DNA of 64,000 nucleotides from the NCBI GenBank assembly GCA_021776335.1, contig JAJFGB010000004.1, positions 124,001 through 188,000 on the forward strand, given 5' to 3'. Positions within the stretch are counted from its first letter, which is position 1; every line of letters starts with the position of its first letter. The position numbers and the translations under genes are program-made. The stretch comes from Hyphococcus sp. (GTDB lineage Bacteria > Pseudomonadota > Alphaproteobacteria > Caulobacterales > Parvularculaceae). This document shows positions 43,202 through 51,349 of the stretch, in pieces. Below the pieces are notes generated by a model. The model had not been told where the DNA came from. It was given only the letters and a program-made list of their open reading frames with translations, and did not search any database.

Positions 43202-45456
43202 GCACGGCAGATATTATTTCACCTGAATTTGCGGCCGCCGATGCGCCGTCATTTCCAGATGATGCGCGCATTGCGGATCCGGCGCCGTTTGTGAGGTTTT
43301 TACCCGACGGCACAAAGCGACTGGACCTGTCCATCAGCGGCGCCCGATGCGGCGGGTGTATTGTCAAAATCGAAAATGGTCTCGGCGCCATGTCCGGTGT
43401 GGAGGCGGCGCGTCTCAATCTCTCGACCGGCCGGCTTTGTGTCACATGGCGCGGCGACAGAGTGGCGCCAAAGGCGATCGTCGCCAAAATCACTGATCTT
43501 GGTTTTCGCGCCACGGCTTTTGATCCAGTGGCGGCGCAATCCGAAGAGGACAGCGAAGGTAAATTCCTGCTGCGGTGTCTTGCTGTTGCGGGGTTTGCGG
43601 CCGCGAATATCATGCTGTTATCGGTTGCGGTCTGGGCGGGTCAGGACGGCGAGATGGGGCCGGCGACACGCACCATGCTGCACTGGGTTTCTGCCGCTAT
43701 TGCCTTGCCGGCGGCTGCCTTTGCGGGGCGTCCGTTCTTTCGATCTGCGGCGGGCGCGCTTAAAGCGCGTCGCGCCAATATGGATGTGCCGATTTCACTC
43801 GCGGTGATTCTGGCACTGGGGATGAGCGTCTATGAAACGCTCAATCATGGGCGTGATGCGTATTTTGACGCGGCGGCGATGTTGCTCTTTTTTCTGTTGA
43901 TTGGCCGTTACCTTGATCACCACCTGCGCGCGAAAGCCCGAGCATCGGCAAAAAAGCTTTTATCGCTGCAAGCGAGCGTCGCAACACGACTAAAGCAAGA
44001 CGGTGATGTTGAAGTCGTCTCCGCACGCGACATTGAACCTGGCGATCAAATTCTTTTAGCGCCGGGTGATCGTGCGCCTGTCAATGGGTGCATCGTCGAC
44101 GGCGGTTCCGATGTTGATATATCTCTGGTGACGGGTGAAAGCGCGCCGGTCTATAAAAAAGCCGGGGACAAACTTTACGCGGGCGTTCTCAATCTCTCGT
44201 CGCGCCTTATTCTGGAGGCGCGGGCAAAAACCGAAGATTCACTGATTGCAGATCTGACGCGTCTCATTGAGGCGGGCGAACAGGCCAAAAGCAATTATGT
44301 GCGCCTCGCGGATCGGGCGGCGGCGCTTTATGTGCCGCTGGTGCATTCGCTGGCATTACTCACTTTTGCCGGCTGGTTTTTTATCGGCGATGCAGGCCTG
44401 CGCGTCTCGATCATGAATGCGGTCGCCGTGTTGATTATCACCTGTCCATGCGCCCTTGGCCTTGCGGCGCCAGCGGTGCAGGTCGTCGCGACAGGGCGGC
44501 TTTTTCGTGAAGGCGTACTTGTCAAATCCGGCGATGCGCTGGAACGGCTTGCGGATGTTGATGCGATTTTCTTTGATAAAACCGGCACGCTGACCCTCGG
44601 GCGCTTTCGCCTCACCAATCGTGACGAGATCCCACAATATATGATGAAGAAAGCGGCGATGCTGGCGCGCGCAAGCCGTCACCCGCTCGCACGCGCGATT
44701 GCTGAAGCGGCGGGCATCGGGCCGCTTGCAGAAGGCGCGACGGAAACACCCGGCTGCGGCATTGAGGGCGACGTCCATGGCGTATTGGCGCGATTGGGCC
44801 GCGCTGAGTGGGTCGGTGGTAATGGCGATAGTGTTGGTGGCGCGGCGGGCGCAACCGAGACCTGGTTTCAAATAGGCGACGCGCCGCCGGTGCGGTTTTT
44901 GTTCGAAGATCTCATGCGCGCCGATGCGCGGGAAACCGTGCGTGCATTCAAAGATAGCGGTGTTGTGGTCGAGATGCTCTCCGGCGATCTTGCAGCACCA
45001 GCGCGCCATATTGCGGAGGCGGCTGGCATTGATCAATGGCGCGCCGCGCTGTCGCCGGAAGACAAAATTGCGCGGCTCGACGAACTTGGCCGCGCGGGTA
45101 TGAAAGTCGCGATGGTCGGAGACGGTCTCAATGATGCGCCGTCACTTGCCGCAGCTCATGCGTCACTGTCGCCAGGCTCTGCCGCAGACGCCAGTCAGGC
45201 CGCTGCGGATTTTGTGTTTCAGGGCGACAGTTTGGCGCCGGTCTTTGCAGCATACGAGATATCAAAAAAAGCGCGCCGCCGCATGGTTGAAAATTTTGCA
45301 TTCGCGGCGCTCTACAATGCCTGCGCCATACCGTTGGCGGTCTTTGGCGTGGTGACGCCGCTAATTGCGGCGCTTGCAATGTCGGGTTCTTCGATCATCG
45401 TGACGCTCAATGCGCTGCGGTTGGCATCGGGCCCGAGGAAGGCGCGCGTGCAATGA
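43198..45456 (+). CDS. ccoI: copper-transporting P1B-type ATPase of cbb3 assembly
   Basis: A 752-residue copper ATPase (FixI/CcoI). An N-terminal heavy-metal domain has GARCGGCI (about 49-56), and the membrane metal site is CPCALGLAAP. Catalytic motifs are TGES, the phosphorylation site DKTGTLTLG, HPLARAI and the hinge GDGLNDAPSLA. In this family it exports Cu(I) for CcoN copper B insertion. It overlaps ccoH and ccoS by ATGA. It has the usual CcoI length and a polar extra N-terminus of about 40 residues. Confidence 0.95.
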   Translation: MSTADIISPEFAAADAPSFPDDARIADPAPFVRFLPDGTKRLDLSISGARCGGCIVKIENGLGAMSGVEAARLNLSTGRLCVTWRGDRVAPKAIVAKITDLGFRATAFDPVAAQSEEDSEGKFLLRCLAVAGFAAANIMLLSVAVWAGQDGEMGPATRTMLHWVSAAIALPAAAFAGRPFFRSAAGALKARRANMDVPISLAVILALGMSVYETLNHGRDAYFDAAAMLLFFLLIGRYLDHHLRAKARASAKKLLSLQASVATRLKQDGDVEVVSARDIEPGDQILLAPGDRAPVNGCIVDGGSDVDISLVTGESAPVYKKAGDKLYAGVLNLSSRLILEARAKTEDSLIADLTRLIEAGEQAKSNYVRLADRAAALYVPLVHSLALLTFAGWFFIGDAGLRVSIMNAVAVLIITCPCALGLAAPAVQVVATGRLFREGVLVKSGDALERLADVDAIFFDKTGTLTLGRFRLTNRDEIPQYMMKKAAMLARASRHPLARAIAEAAGIGPLAEGATETPGCGIEGDVHGVLARLGRAEWVGGNGDSVGGAAGATETWFQIGDAPPVRFLFEDLMRADARETVRAFKDSGVVVEMLSGDLAAPARHIAEAAGIDQWRAALSPEDKIARLDELGRAGMKVAMVGDGLNDAPSLAAAHASLSPGSAADASQAAADFVFQGDSLAPVFAAYEISKKARRRMVENFAFAALYNACAIPLAVFGVVTPLIAALAMSGSSIIVTLNALRLASGPRKARVQ

Positions 45457-45617
45457 CCGCGCTGTTCTTCCTGATCCCGATTGCGCTTTTTCTCGGCGCA
45501 GTGGGCCTGGCGGCGTTTATCTGGTCGGTGAAATCAGGACAATATGAGGATCTCGACGGCGCAGCGGAGCGCGTCTTGAACGACGATGATCTGGATGAGG
45601 AAGACGCACCGGAATAG
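45453..45617 (+). CDS. ccoS: cbb3 oxidase maturation protein
   Basis: A 54-residue protein with one membrane helix (FFLIPIALFLGAVGLAAFIW) followed by SVKSGQYEDLDGAAERVL, the standard CcoS ending in an acidic tail. It overlaps the stop of ccoI by four bases and ends the operon. CcoS is needed for cofactor insertion into CcoN. Confidence 0.93.
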   Translation: MTALFFLIPIALFLGAVGLAAFIWSVKSGQYEDLDGAAERVLNDDDLDEEDAPE

Positions 45618-45706
45618 GCGTGCTTTCAGAAGTGTCGGCGATAGCGTGAGGGAAAAATCAGAGGTTTTTTTCGGACTGCATTTGCTTTGCAAATGGTCTC
45701 GAAAAA

Positions 45707-45781
45707 TGGTGGGCGCACCGGGTTTCGAACCTGGGACCTCTACCATGTCAAGGTAGCGCTCTACCCCTGAGCTATGCGCCC
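45707..45781 (-). tRNA. tRNA-Val (anticodon GAC)
   Basis: On the minus strand a full cloverleaf can be drawn: acceptor GGGCGCA/TGCGCCC, the D-arm AGCTCAGGGGTAGAGC region, anticodon stem CTACC-TTGACAT-GGTAG with anticodon GAC, and a T-arm with GGTTCGAAACC. The 3' CCA is encoded. The discriminator is A. It reads GUC/GUU valine codons. Confidence 0.96.
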
Positions 45782-45862
45782 GACCGGGGCGAGGCCCCGT
45801 TCGAAGACCGGCTCTCTAACGAGAAATTTCCGAAGTGGCAAGCCGGGTGGGCGCGGGCGCCG

Positions 45863-46222
45863 TCAGGCGGCGATGACGCGCTCGACTTCCTGCACGAGGT
45901 CTTTCAGATGGAAGGGCTTGGACAGCACCTTGGCATCTTCCGGCGCCTGATTGGCGGCGTTAAGGGCGACCGCCGCAAATCCGGTAATAAACATGATGCG
46001 CATTTCCGGATCGATTTCAGCGGCACGGCGCGCCAGCTCAATCCCGTCCATCACCGGCATCACAATATCAGTGAGCAGGAGGTCAAACTCCCGTAATTGC
46101 AGCTCGGTCAGGGCTTCATCGCCCTGCGCCGCATCAATCACAGTGTGCCCAGCCCGCTCCAGCGCCTTCTTTAGAAAGCGCCGCATCGACTCATCGTCTT
46201 CCGCCAAAAGAATCGCCGCCAT
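45863..46222 (-). CDS. cpdR: CpdR-type single-domain response regulator
   Basis: A 119-residue receiver without output domain. The acidic pocket is AEDDES (about 8-13), the phospho-acceptor is D52 (LLTDIVMP), and the lysine is in LSKPFHLKDL. The protein ends in -AlaAla, as in Caulobacter CpdR, where unphosphorylated CpdR brings ClpXP and its substrates together and is itself degraded by it. The ATG at 46222 is chosen over the TTG at 46231. It is divergent from the amidohydrolase gene. Confidence 0.85.
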   Translation of the reverse strand: MAAILLAEDDESMRRFLKKALERAGHTVIDAAQGDEALTELQLREFDLLLTDIVMPVMDGIELARRAAEIDPEMRIMFITGFAAVALNAANQAPEDAKVLSKPFHLKDLVQEVERVIAA

Positions 46223-46259
46223 ACTCGCCAAACCCTTTTGTTGCCTATTCGACCTGTTC

Positions 46260-46295
46260 GAGAACGGGAATCAAGGCGTTCCCATTCTCTTTTCC
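46260..46295 (+). terminator. terminator-like hairpin in a divergent promoter region
   Basis: GAGAACGGGAA (46260-46270) pairs with TTCCCATTCTC (46279-46289, one mismatch) around eight bases, and TTTTCC follows on the plus strand. No plus-strand gene lies upstream within the space, so its role is unclear; it could mark a short RNA or attenuation before 46416. Confidence 0.35.
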
Positions 46296-46415
46296 AGTAT
46301 GCCCCATGCAATATACACTCCGTTAGGGCGAGTAATATGCCCGGCGGTCTTAACGTAACCTGCAAGATCGCGCTAACATGCCCCAACTTAGGTCGATTTC
46401 AAGACTGGATCGTTA

Positions 46416-47321
46416 ATGCCGGATCAGGATCAGGAACTTACTCCCTATCACAACCGCGCCTCTATTGAGGTGTTGGCGCCGGCCGCGCTGTCTTCGCCAA
46501 TTATTTTCGCTTCTCCCCATTCCGGCCGCGACTATCCTCAGGAATTGCTTCGCATATCCCGGCTAGACCGCCACGGGCTCCGCCAGTCCGAAGACAGCTA
46601 TGTGGATCTCTTGTTCGATGATGCGCCAGGCGCTGGCACACCCTTGCTGCGAGCGCTGTTTCCGCGCGCTTTCGTTGATGTTAATCGGGCGCGCAATGAG
46701 CTGGACCCACGGATGTTTGCCGATATGCTGCCCAAGGACGCAGATACGCGCTCCAGCAGGGTGATCGCCGGACTGGGGGTTATTCCCCGGATCGTTGCCG
46801 ATGGGCACGATATTTACGCCAGAAAGCTCTATTTTATTGAGGCGCGGCGGCGCCTGGGCGCCTGTTACGACCCTTATCATCAGGCGCTTTCTCAACTTAT
46901 TGACGAGGCGCGCGCCCAGTTCGGTTGCGCCATTGTTATTGATTGTCATTCCATGCCGTCGGCTGGCGGCGCCCCGTTCCGAGAGGGTGAGCCGCGCATT
47001 GACTTTGTCCTGGGCGACCGATTTGGATCGTCCTGCGCCCCGTCGGTAACGCATCTGGCGGAGGAAACCCTTTGTGGACAAAATTACGAGGTCGCCCGTA
47101 ATGCGCCCTATGCTGGCGGGTTTGTCGCCTCATCCTATGGCCGGCCAAAAAGTAACGTTCATGTGCTGCAGATCGAGATCAACCGGGCGCTCTATCTGGA
47201 TGAACGTCGCATTGCCCGGACCGAAGGCTTCGAGGCGCTTCGAAAGAATATGAACACGCTGATCGAGAGATTGGCGGTGTTGCGGTCCAATGACCTCTGG
47301 GCGGCCCAGGCTGCAGAGTAG
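46416..47321 (+). CDS. N-formylglutamate amidohydrolase family protein
   Basis: A 301-residue zinc hydrolase-like protein. FASPHSGRDYP (about 28-38), LRQSEDSYVDLLFD (about 55-68), FVDVNRARNELDP and VIDCHSMPSAGG are the metal and substrate motifs of the HutG-like family, which deformylates N-formyl amino acids or similar. No histidine-utilisation genes are adjacent, so N-formylglutamate itself is not proven as substrate. Start ATG at 46416 opens the frame. Confidence 0.85.
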   Translation: MPDQDQELTPYHNRASIEVLAPAALSSPIIFASPHSGRDYPQELLRISRLDRHGLRQSEDSYVDLLFDDAPGAGTPLLRALFPRAFVDVNRARNELDPRMFADMLPKDADTRSSRVIAGLGVIPRIVADGHDIYARKLYFIEARRRLGACYDPYHQALSQLIDEARAQFGCAIVIDCHSMPSAGGAPFREGEPRIDFVLGDRFGSSCAPSVTHLAEETLCGQNYEVARNAPYAGGFVASSYGRPKSNVHVLQIEINRALYLDERRIARTEGFEALRKNMNTLIERLAVLRSNDLWAAQAAE

Positions 47322-47342
47322 CGGCGGCTGAATAGGCTCCAC

Positions 47343-47445
47343 AAAAAAGGCCGCGGGACGAACCCGCGGCCAAGTCATAGGGAGGAAACGCCCAAAAATT
47401 GGGCAGCAGCGACAGGATCGCTGCGAGGGCGAGAATAAGCTCGCC
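47343..47445 (-). ncRNA. candidate trans-acting small RNA, suhB/MmgR-like
   Basis: On the minus strand four stem-loops follow each other: GGCGAG/CTCGCC (47440-47445 with 47428-47433), GCAGCGA/TCGCTGC (47418-47424 with 47406-47412), GCCCAA/TTGGGC (47399-47404 with 47390-47395), and GGCCGCGGG/CCCGCGGCC (47363-47371 with 47349-47357) followed by six T residues. Between the third and the last hairpin lies an unpaired GTTTCCTCCCTATGACTT stretch, whose CCTCCC can pair with ribosome binding sites. This layout recalls the alphaproteobacterial suhB/MmgR (alpha-r8) RNAs from memory. The exact 5' end is not known. Confidence 0.62.
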
Positions 47446-47571
47446 AATGTTGCGTTGCAACAATATATTGCGGCGCAACAAAAGTTTTTGGTGTGAATGC
47501 AGGCTTGTTTGTAAAAGCAGCTTTATTGGCTTACGCCATTCCATCTTTTTCCACATCGACAAAGGGATCCC

Positions 47572-48768
47572 ATGAGCGATCGCGACACCATCAATGCAGC
47601 GAAATCGGAGAAAAAATCGGAAAAAAAGAAAGGCGCTCTAAGTCGCCTCGGTTCCGGTGTCGGCCGGTTGACCCGGCCCAAGCAGCGTTTCGATATGCCG
47701 AGTGGTGACAGCGGGTTGAGGATTGTCATTGCAACCGATGCATGGAAACCGCAGCTCAACGGTGTTGTGCGAACGCTTGATACGCTGGGCCAGATTCTGA
47801 CCGGTTTCGGTAATGAAGTTCTCTATATTACGCCCAATGAGTTCAAATCGATTCCCCTGCCGTCTTATCCGGAAATTCGACTGTCGCTGATGCCGAACCG
47901 GAAAGTCGCAAAGATAATTAACAACTTCAAACCTGATGCGATCCACATCGCCACCGAAGGGCCGATCGGCCGCGCATCGCGGCGCTTTTGTAAACGCCGA
48001 CGGTATCCTTTCACCACAAGCTTTCACACGCGCTTTGCCGAATACGCCAATGAGCGTTGGAAGCTGCCGACAAAATGGGGCTACGCGGTGCTGAAGGATT
48101 TTCACAAAGATGGCGAGACCATGATGGTTGCAACGCCGGGCTTGGTGGAAGAGCTTAGTGAACGCGGTTTTGTGGATATGAAACTTTGGGCGCGTGGTGT
48201 CGATCTTGAGCAGTTTACGCCGGGCGACCGCGCTTTGCTGGATTGCCATGAGCGCCCGGTTTTCCTTTATGTGGGCAGGCTGGCGGTTGAAAAAAGCATC
48301 GAGGACTTTCTCCAGGCCGACTTACCGGGCACTAAAGTTGTCGTCGGTGATGGGCCGCAAAGAGAAGAGCTCGAAGAAAGATATAAGGATGCGGTTTTTA
48401 CCGGGCCCAAATATGGCGATGAGCTAACCAAATATTATCAGGCAGCGGACGTATTTGTATTCCCGTCGCGTACAGACACATTCGGTCTGGTTAACGTAGA
48501 AGCGCTGGCGTGCGGCGTGCCGGTCGCCGCCTATCCCGTGCGCGGGCCGCTCGAAATACTCGATGGCGCCCCGGCGGGTTGTGGCGCCATGGATGAGAAC
48601 CTCACCACGGCCTGTCTCAAGGCTTATGAACATCGCGACCCTGAGGCTTGCCGGCAATGGGCGGAGAATTTTTCCTGGGATGCAGCATCGCGCCAGTTCA
48701 TCGCCAATCTGGAAACGCCGGGATTTGACGATCAGTTCTGGCTGCGTTCAGCGAAAATGATCGATTAG
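47572..48768 (+). CDS. GT4 family glycosyltransferase (mannosyl/glucosyltransferase type)
   Basis: A 398-residue GT-B enzyme acting at the cytoplasm or inner membrane. A basic N-terminal tail (about 1-45, lysine-rich) precedes the two Rossmann domains. Marks are DAWKPQLNGVVRTLDTLG, SFHTRFAEYANERW, VGRLAVEKSIEDFLQA and FPSRTDTFGLVNVEALACGVPVAAYP, the donor-binding E-x7-E region. The closest named group is the GDP-mannose/UDP-glucose-dependent lipid glycosyltransferases such as MgtA. It is alone after the small RNA, so its acceptor may be a diacylglycerol or lipid. Confidence 0.85.
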   Translation: MSDRDTINAAKSEKKSEKKKGALSRLGSGVGRLTRPKQRFDMPSGDSGLRIVIATDAWKPQLNGVVRTLDTLGQILTGFGNEVLYITPNEFKSIPLPSYPEIRLSLMPNRKVAKIINNFKPDAIHIATEGPIGRASRRFCKRRRYPFTTSFHTRFAEYANERWKLPTKWGYAVLKDFHKDGETMMVATPGLVEELSERGFVDMKLWARGVDLEQFTPGDRALLDCHERPVFLYVGRLAVEKSIEDFLQADLPGTKVVVGDGPQREELEERYKDAVFTGPKYGDELTKYYQAADVFVFPSRTDTFGLVNVEALACGVPVAAYPVRGPLEILDGAPAGCGAMDENLTTACLKAYEHRDPEACRQWAENFSWDAASRQFIANLETPGFDDQFWLRSAKMID

Positions 48769-48823
48769 GGCGTGATCAGGAAAAGTGGTTACCGGTTTTC
48801 CGGTTCGATCACGCGAAAAGTAT
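48766..48823 (+). repeat. dispersed palindromic repeat, copy 2
   Basis: Starts at the stop of the upstream gene. The 34-base segment 48766-48799 is identical to 48832-48865, 66 bases downstream. This copy is completed by GATCACGC (48808-48815 region), which pairs with GCGTGATC near its start, making a large hairpin with the core GGAAAAGTGGTTACCGG. Confidence 0.75.
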
Positions 48824-48831
48824 AATTCTGG

Positions 48832-48890
48832 TAGGGCGTGATCAGGAAAAGTGGTTACCGGTTTTGGCGCAATCTCGCGAAAAGTAAGAT
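48832..48890 (+). repeat. dispersed palindromic repeat, copy 3 (decayed)
   Basis: The first 34 bases are identical to copy 2, but the second arm is changed to GCAATCTCGCG, so the outer stem is broken. The tail GCGAAAAGTA is shared by both copies. Together with copy 1 at 31.1 kb this shows a repeat family with a GAAAAGTGG-ACCGGTTTT core. Confidence 0.7.
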
Positions 48891-49189
48891 GCCAGAGCTG
48901 AATCTGCCCCAATCTTGGGTGGTCTTGCTCTAATAAACTTTACTGTGCTGAAATAGCACATCTCTTGGGATAGGTTCCCGCATAAGGCGTTTTCCTCGCC
49001 TCGCGCGGGAATGCGGCTTGGCAGCGCGCATTTCTCGTTGAATATTTCCCTTCAATTTCCGCTGCTTATCCCGCATCTGGCGAAGCCTCGACATGTTTTT
49101 CGCCCCAGCGGCATGGGCCTTGCGTTTCCCCCCGTCGGTAGTGGGCAATCACGATTTCAATGCGCTCGCTGTACTGTGGAGAGTAAACG
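48891..49189. other. intergenic remainder upstream of the XRE regulator
   Basis: With the two repeats this makes a 421-base space. Between 48891 and 49189 I see no convincing gene; a 72-codon open frame on the minus strand is very basic and has no family resemblance. The promoter of the XRE gene should lie here. Confidence 0.5.
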
Positions 49190-49585
49190 ATGATGCACCC
49201 GATCGATATTCATGTAGGCCGCCGGTTGCGCCAGCGCCGCCGCCTGCTGGCGTTGACCCAGGAGAAACTGGCGCAGGCGGTCGATATCCGATTTCAGCAG
49301 ATTCAAAAATATGAAAGCGGCGCCAACCGTATTTCAGCGTCGCGGCTTTGGTCGCTGGCGAAAGCGCTCGATGTTTCGGTTGCCTATTTCTTTGAAGGTA
49401 TGAATGGACACGAGCCGACAAGTGAATATGAACTCCATGGCGAGTATGGCCTCGCCACAGCGCCTGCGCAGGACGTGTTGGAAGATAAAGAAACCATCGA
49501 TCTTGTGCGCTATTATTACCAGCTCAACAAAGAACCACGTCGTCGGTTGCTCGATCTCGCCAAGGCGATGTCCGGCAGCGAATAA
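49190..49585 (+). CDS. XRE family HTH regulator
   Basis: A 131-residue protein with an N-terminal Cro/C1-type HTH (VGRRLRQRRRLLALTQEKLAQAVDIRFQQIQKYESGANRISASRLWSLAKAL, about 9-60) and an acidic C-terminal half that ends in a helical LVRYYYQLNKEPRRRLLDLAKAM. Proteins of this shape are common regulators in alphaproteobacteria, and the target is unknown. GGAGAG lies in front of the ATG at good spacing; a second ATG follows directly. It is followed by a hairpin that also contains the next start codon. Confidence 0.85.
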   Translation: MMHPIDIHVGRRLRQRRRLLALTQEKLAQAVDIRFQQIQKYESGANRISASRLWSLAKALDVSVAYFFEGMNGHEPTSEYELHGEYGLATAPAQDVLEDKETIDLVRYYYQLNKEPRRRLLDLAKAMSGSE

Positions 49586-49640
49586 AACCTATCCCTCCTG
49601 ACCGCATTCGCCTTTTATTGAATGCGCTCTGACTTGCACA

Positions 49641-49673
49641 CATAGGCGGCGATCTTCATGATCGTCGCCTATG
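49641..49673 (+). promoter_or_regulatory. hairpin enclosing the start codon of the histidinol-phosphatase gene
   Basis: Bases 49641-49654 pair with 49660-49673 over 14 positions (one G-T wobble) around TTCAT. The 3' arm ends with the ATG at 49671, so the start codon is fully base-paired. There is no T run, so a terminator for the XRE gene is less likely. No Shine-Dalgarno is visible. Confidence 0.6.
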
Positions 49674-50480
49674 TCATTTTCAGAGCAAGAATTGCGCGAC
49701 TACGCCGCCTTTGCCGAAGGGTTGGCTGATGCGGCGCGCATCGAAACGCTGCCGCGGTTTCGCGACGGTGTGAGCGTTTCAAACAAAGCCGGCGCCTCAT
49801 TTGACCCCGTAACCGATGCTGATCGGGAAGGTGAACGGGTCCAGCGTGAGATGATCGCAAAAACCTATCCAGAGCACGGCATCATTGGCGAAGAGTTTGG
49901 CGCTAGCAATCCTGAGCGTTCATGGCGTTGGGTGCTGGATCCCGTGGATGGGACACGTGCTTTTGTTTGCGGAATTGCCTCATGGGCGACGCTGATCGCT
50001 TTGGAATATGATCAAAAACCTGTTCTTAGCGTTATCGATCAGCCGTTCACGGATGAGCGCTGGATCGCAACGGGTGGCAAAACCATATTTCGCCGGGGCG
50101 GCGCACTAACGGCCTGCACCACCAGCGGTGTCACCGACATATCGACGGCGCGTATTTCCACATCGGATCCGCGGCCGCTTGCTTATTTCAACGATCAGGA
50201 GGCGGCAGCGTTCGCACGCGTTGCCGAACATGGGCGGCTCGCGCGATTTAGCCTTGACGCTTATGCCTACGCTCTTCTGGCGCTTGGCGAGTTCGACCTC
50301 GTCATCGAAGCCGGCCTTCAGCACCATGATTATGCGGCGCTGATCCCCGTGGTCGAAGGCGCCGGCGGCGTCATCACCAATTGGCGGGGCGAACCAGTCG
50401 GTTCTGATGATCGCAACGAAACGCTCGCTGCGGCAACGCCGGAATTGCACGCAGCAGCGATGGATGTGCTGGGCGGGTAG
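49671..50480 (+). CDS. hisN: inositol-monophosphatase-type histidinol-phosphatase
   Basis: A 269-residue magnesium-dependent phosphatase. IIGEEFG (about 64-70), LDPVDGTRAFVCGI (metal site) and the late HHDYAALIPVVEGAGGVITNWRG are the IMPase-superfamily metal motifs; the TRAFVCGI ending of motif B, rather than TxNFxxG, points to the HisN branch acting on histidinol phosphate. The reaction is inferred from that motif. The ATG at 49671 has no visible Shine-Dalgarno and lies inside a hairpin stem. Confidence 0.83.
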   Translation: MSFSEQELRDYAAFAEGLADAARIETLPRFRDGVSVSNKAGASFDPVTDADREGERVQREMIAKTYPEHGIIGEEFGASNPERSWRWVLDPVDGTRAFVCGIASWATLIALEYDQKPVLSVIDQPFTDERWIATGGKTIFRRGGALTACTTSGVTDISTARISTSDPRPLAYFNDQEAAAFARVAEHGRLARFSLDAYAYALLALGEFDLVIEAGLQHHDYAALIPVVEGAGGVITNWRGEPVGSDDRNETLAAATPELHAAAMDVLGG

Positions 50481-50579
50481 GGTGCTTTGACCAACGCTTT
50501 CACCGTCTTAATTTGACGGATTGGGTTTTGCGTACAGTCCGAACGCCTGCATTATAGCTTCGCATATCGAGGGTGAGAT

Positions 50580-51314
50580 GTGAGCGGACCTGATATTGAT
50601 ACGGATGAAAAAAACGCTGTCGGCGGGATCGACAGGTTTGTTTTAAATATCGCACTCGTTGCGCTGAGCGTATTTCCAACGCTGTTTGCGATTATCGCAA
50701 TGCCTTGGCGAATAGCGCCGCTTTTGTTGAAACAAGAACCGGACGGACGGCGCGGCATGCTGCTCGGCCCCGGCATTTTCTTTGTCGCCTCAATTACGGT
50801 GACCATGCTGGTGTCCGGCCTCTTTGCAACGCCGGAAACCATGGCGAGCAATACTGGATTAATTGGCCCCGCTTACTCAAAAAGCGTTAGTACGGCGGTC
50901 ACCGGCGGTGACGCCTGGCGCGTTGCCGCCTTGATTGGTCCGATATACGCCTTGGCGGTGGTGATCGGCGCATTTAGCAGCTTGCTTCGCCGGTTTTTGA
51001 CGCCCGCGTGGACGCTCAGTGTGAGTTTGCGCGCCAGTTTTTATCAAATGGCGAGTTCGATCTGCTGGATCCTTTTGACAAGTACGGTCATTGACACAAT
51101 CGGTCTTATTGGAAACCAGGAATTGTCGCGACAGCTCTATATGTTAAATGCTGCGCCTATCGTGATTTTGCCAATCTGGCAGTATTTCTGGTTTTTCAGA
51201 CGGGCTGGTGATGTATCGCCGCCGCGCGCTGCAGTAATCGCGGTTTTGATTTTGGTCATGATTGCGGCGTCAATTTTTCTGATCGACTTCATTACATCCG
51301 TCATATCAGCTTAG
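50580..51314 (+). CDS. multi-pass membrane protein, unknown (Yip1-like layout)
   Basis: A 244-residue protein with about six hydrophobic segments (around 22-45, 60-82, 118-137, 148-172, 185-205, 215-242) and a short acidic N-terminus. No catalytic motif is visible. The order of helices resembles Yip1-domain proteins, but I cannot confirm this. GTG start at 50580 with GAGGGTGA just before it. The cobU gene begins 35 bases after its stop, so read-through from this gene into cobU is likely. Confidence 0.6.
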   Translation: MSGPDIDTDEKNAVGGIDRFVLNIALVALSVFPTLFAIIAMPWRIAPLLLKQEPDGRRGMLLGPGIFFVASITVTMLVSGLFATPETMASNTGLIGPAYSKSVSTAVTGGDAWRVAALIGPIYALAVVIGAFSSLLRRFLTPAWTLSVSLRASFYQMASSICWILLTSTVIDTIGLIGNQELSRQLYMLNAAPIVILPIWQYFWFFRRAGDVSPPRAAVIAVLILVMIAASIFLIDFITSVISA

Positions 51315-51349
51315 ACTAAGCTGAAGTTTTTTGATTGTGACATTTGACG

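Noticed and set aside
44356-45036. 226-codon open frame on the minus strand
   Set aside because: It is antisense to the ccoI ATPase core and gives an Arg/Ala-rich product typical of shadow frames.
48930-49148. 72-codon very basic open frame on the minus strand before the XRE gene
   Set aside because: It has no family resemblance, no convincing ribosome binding site, and a composition expected from chance.
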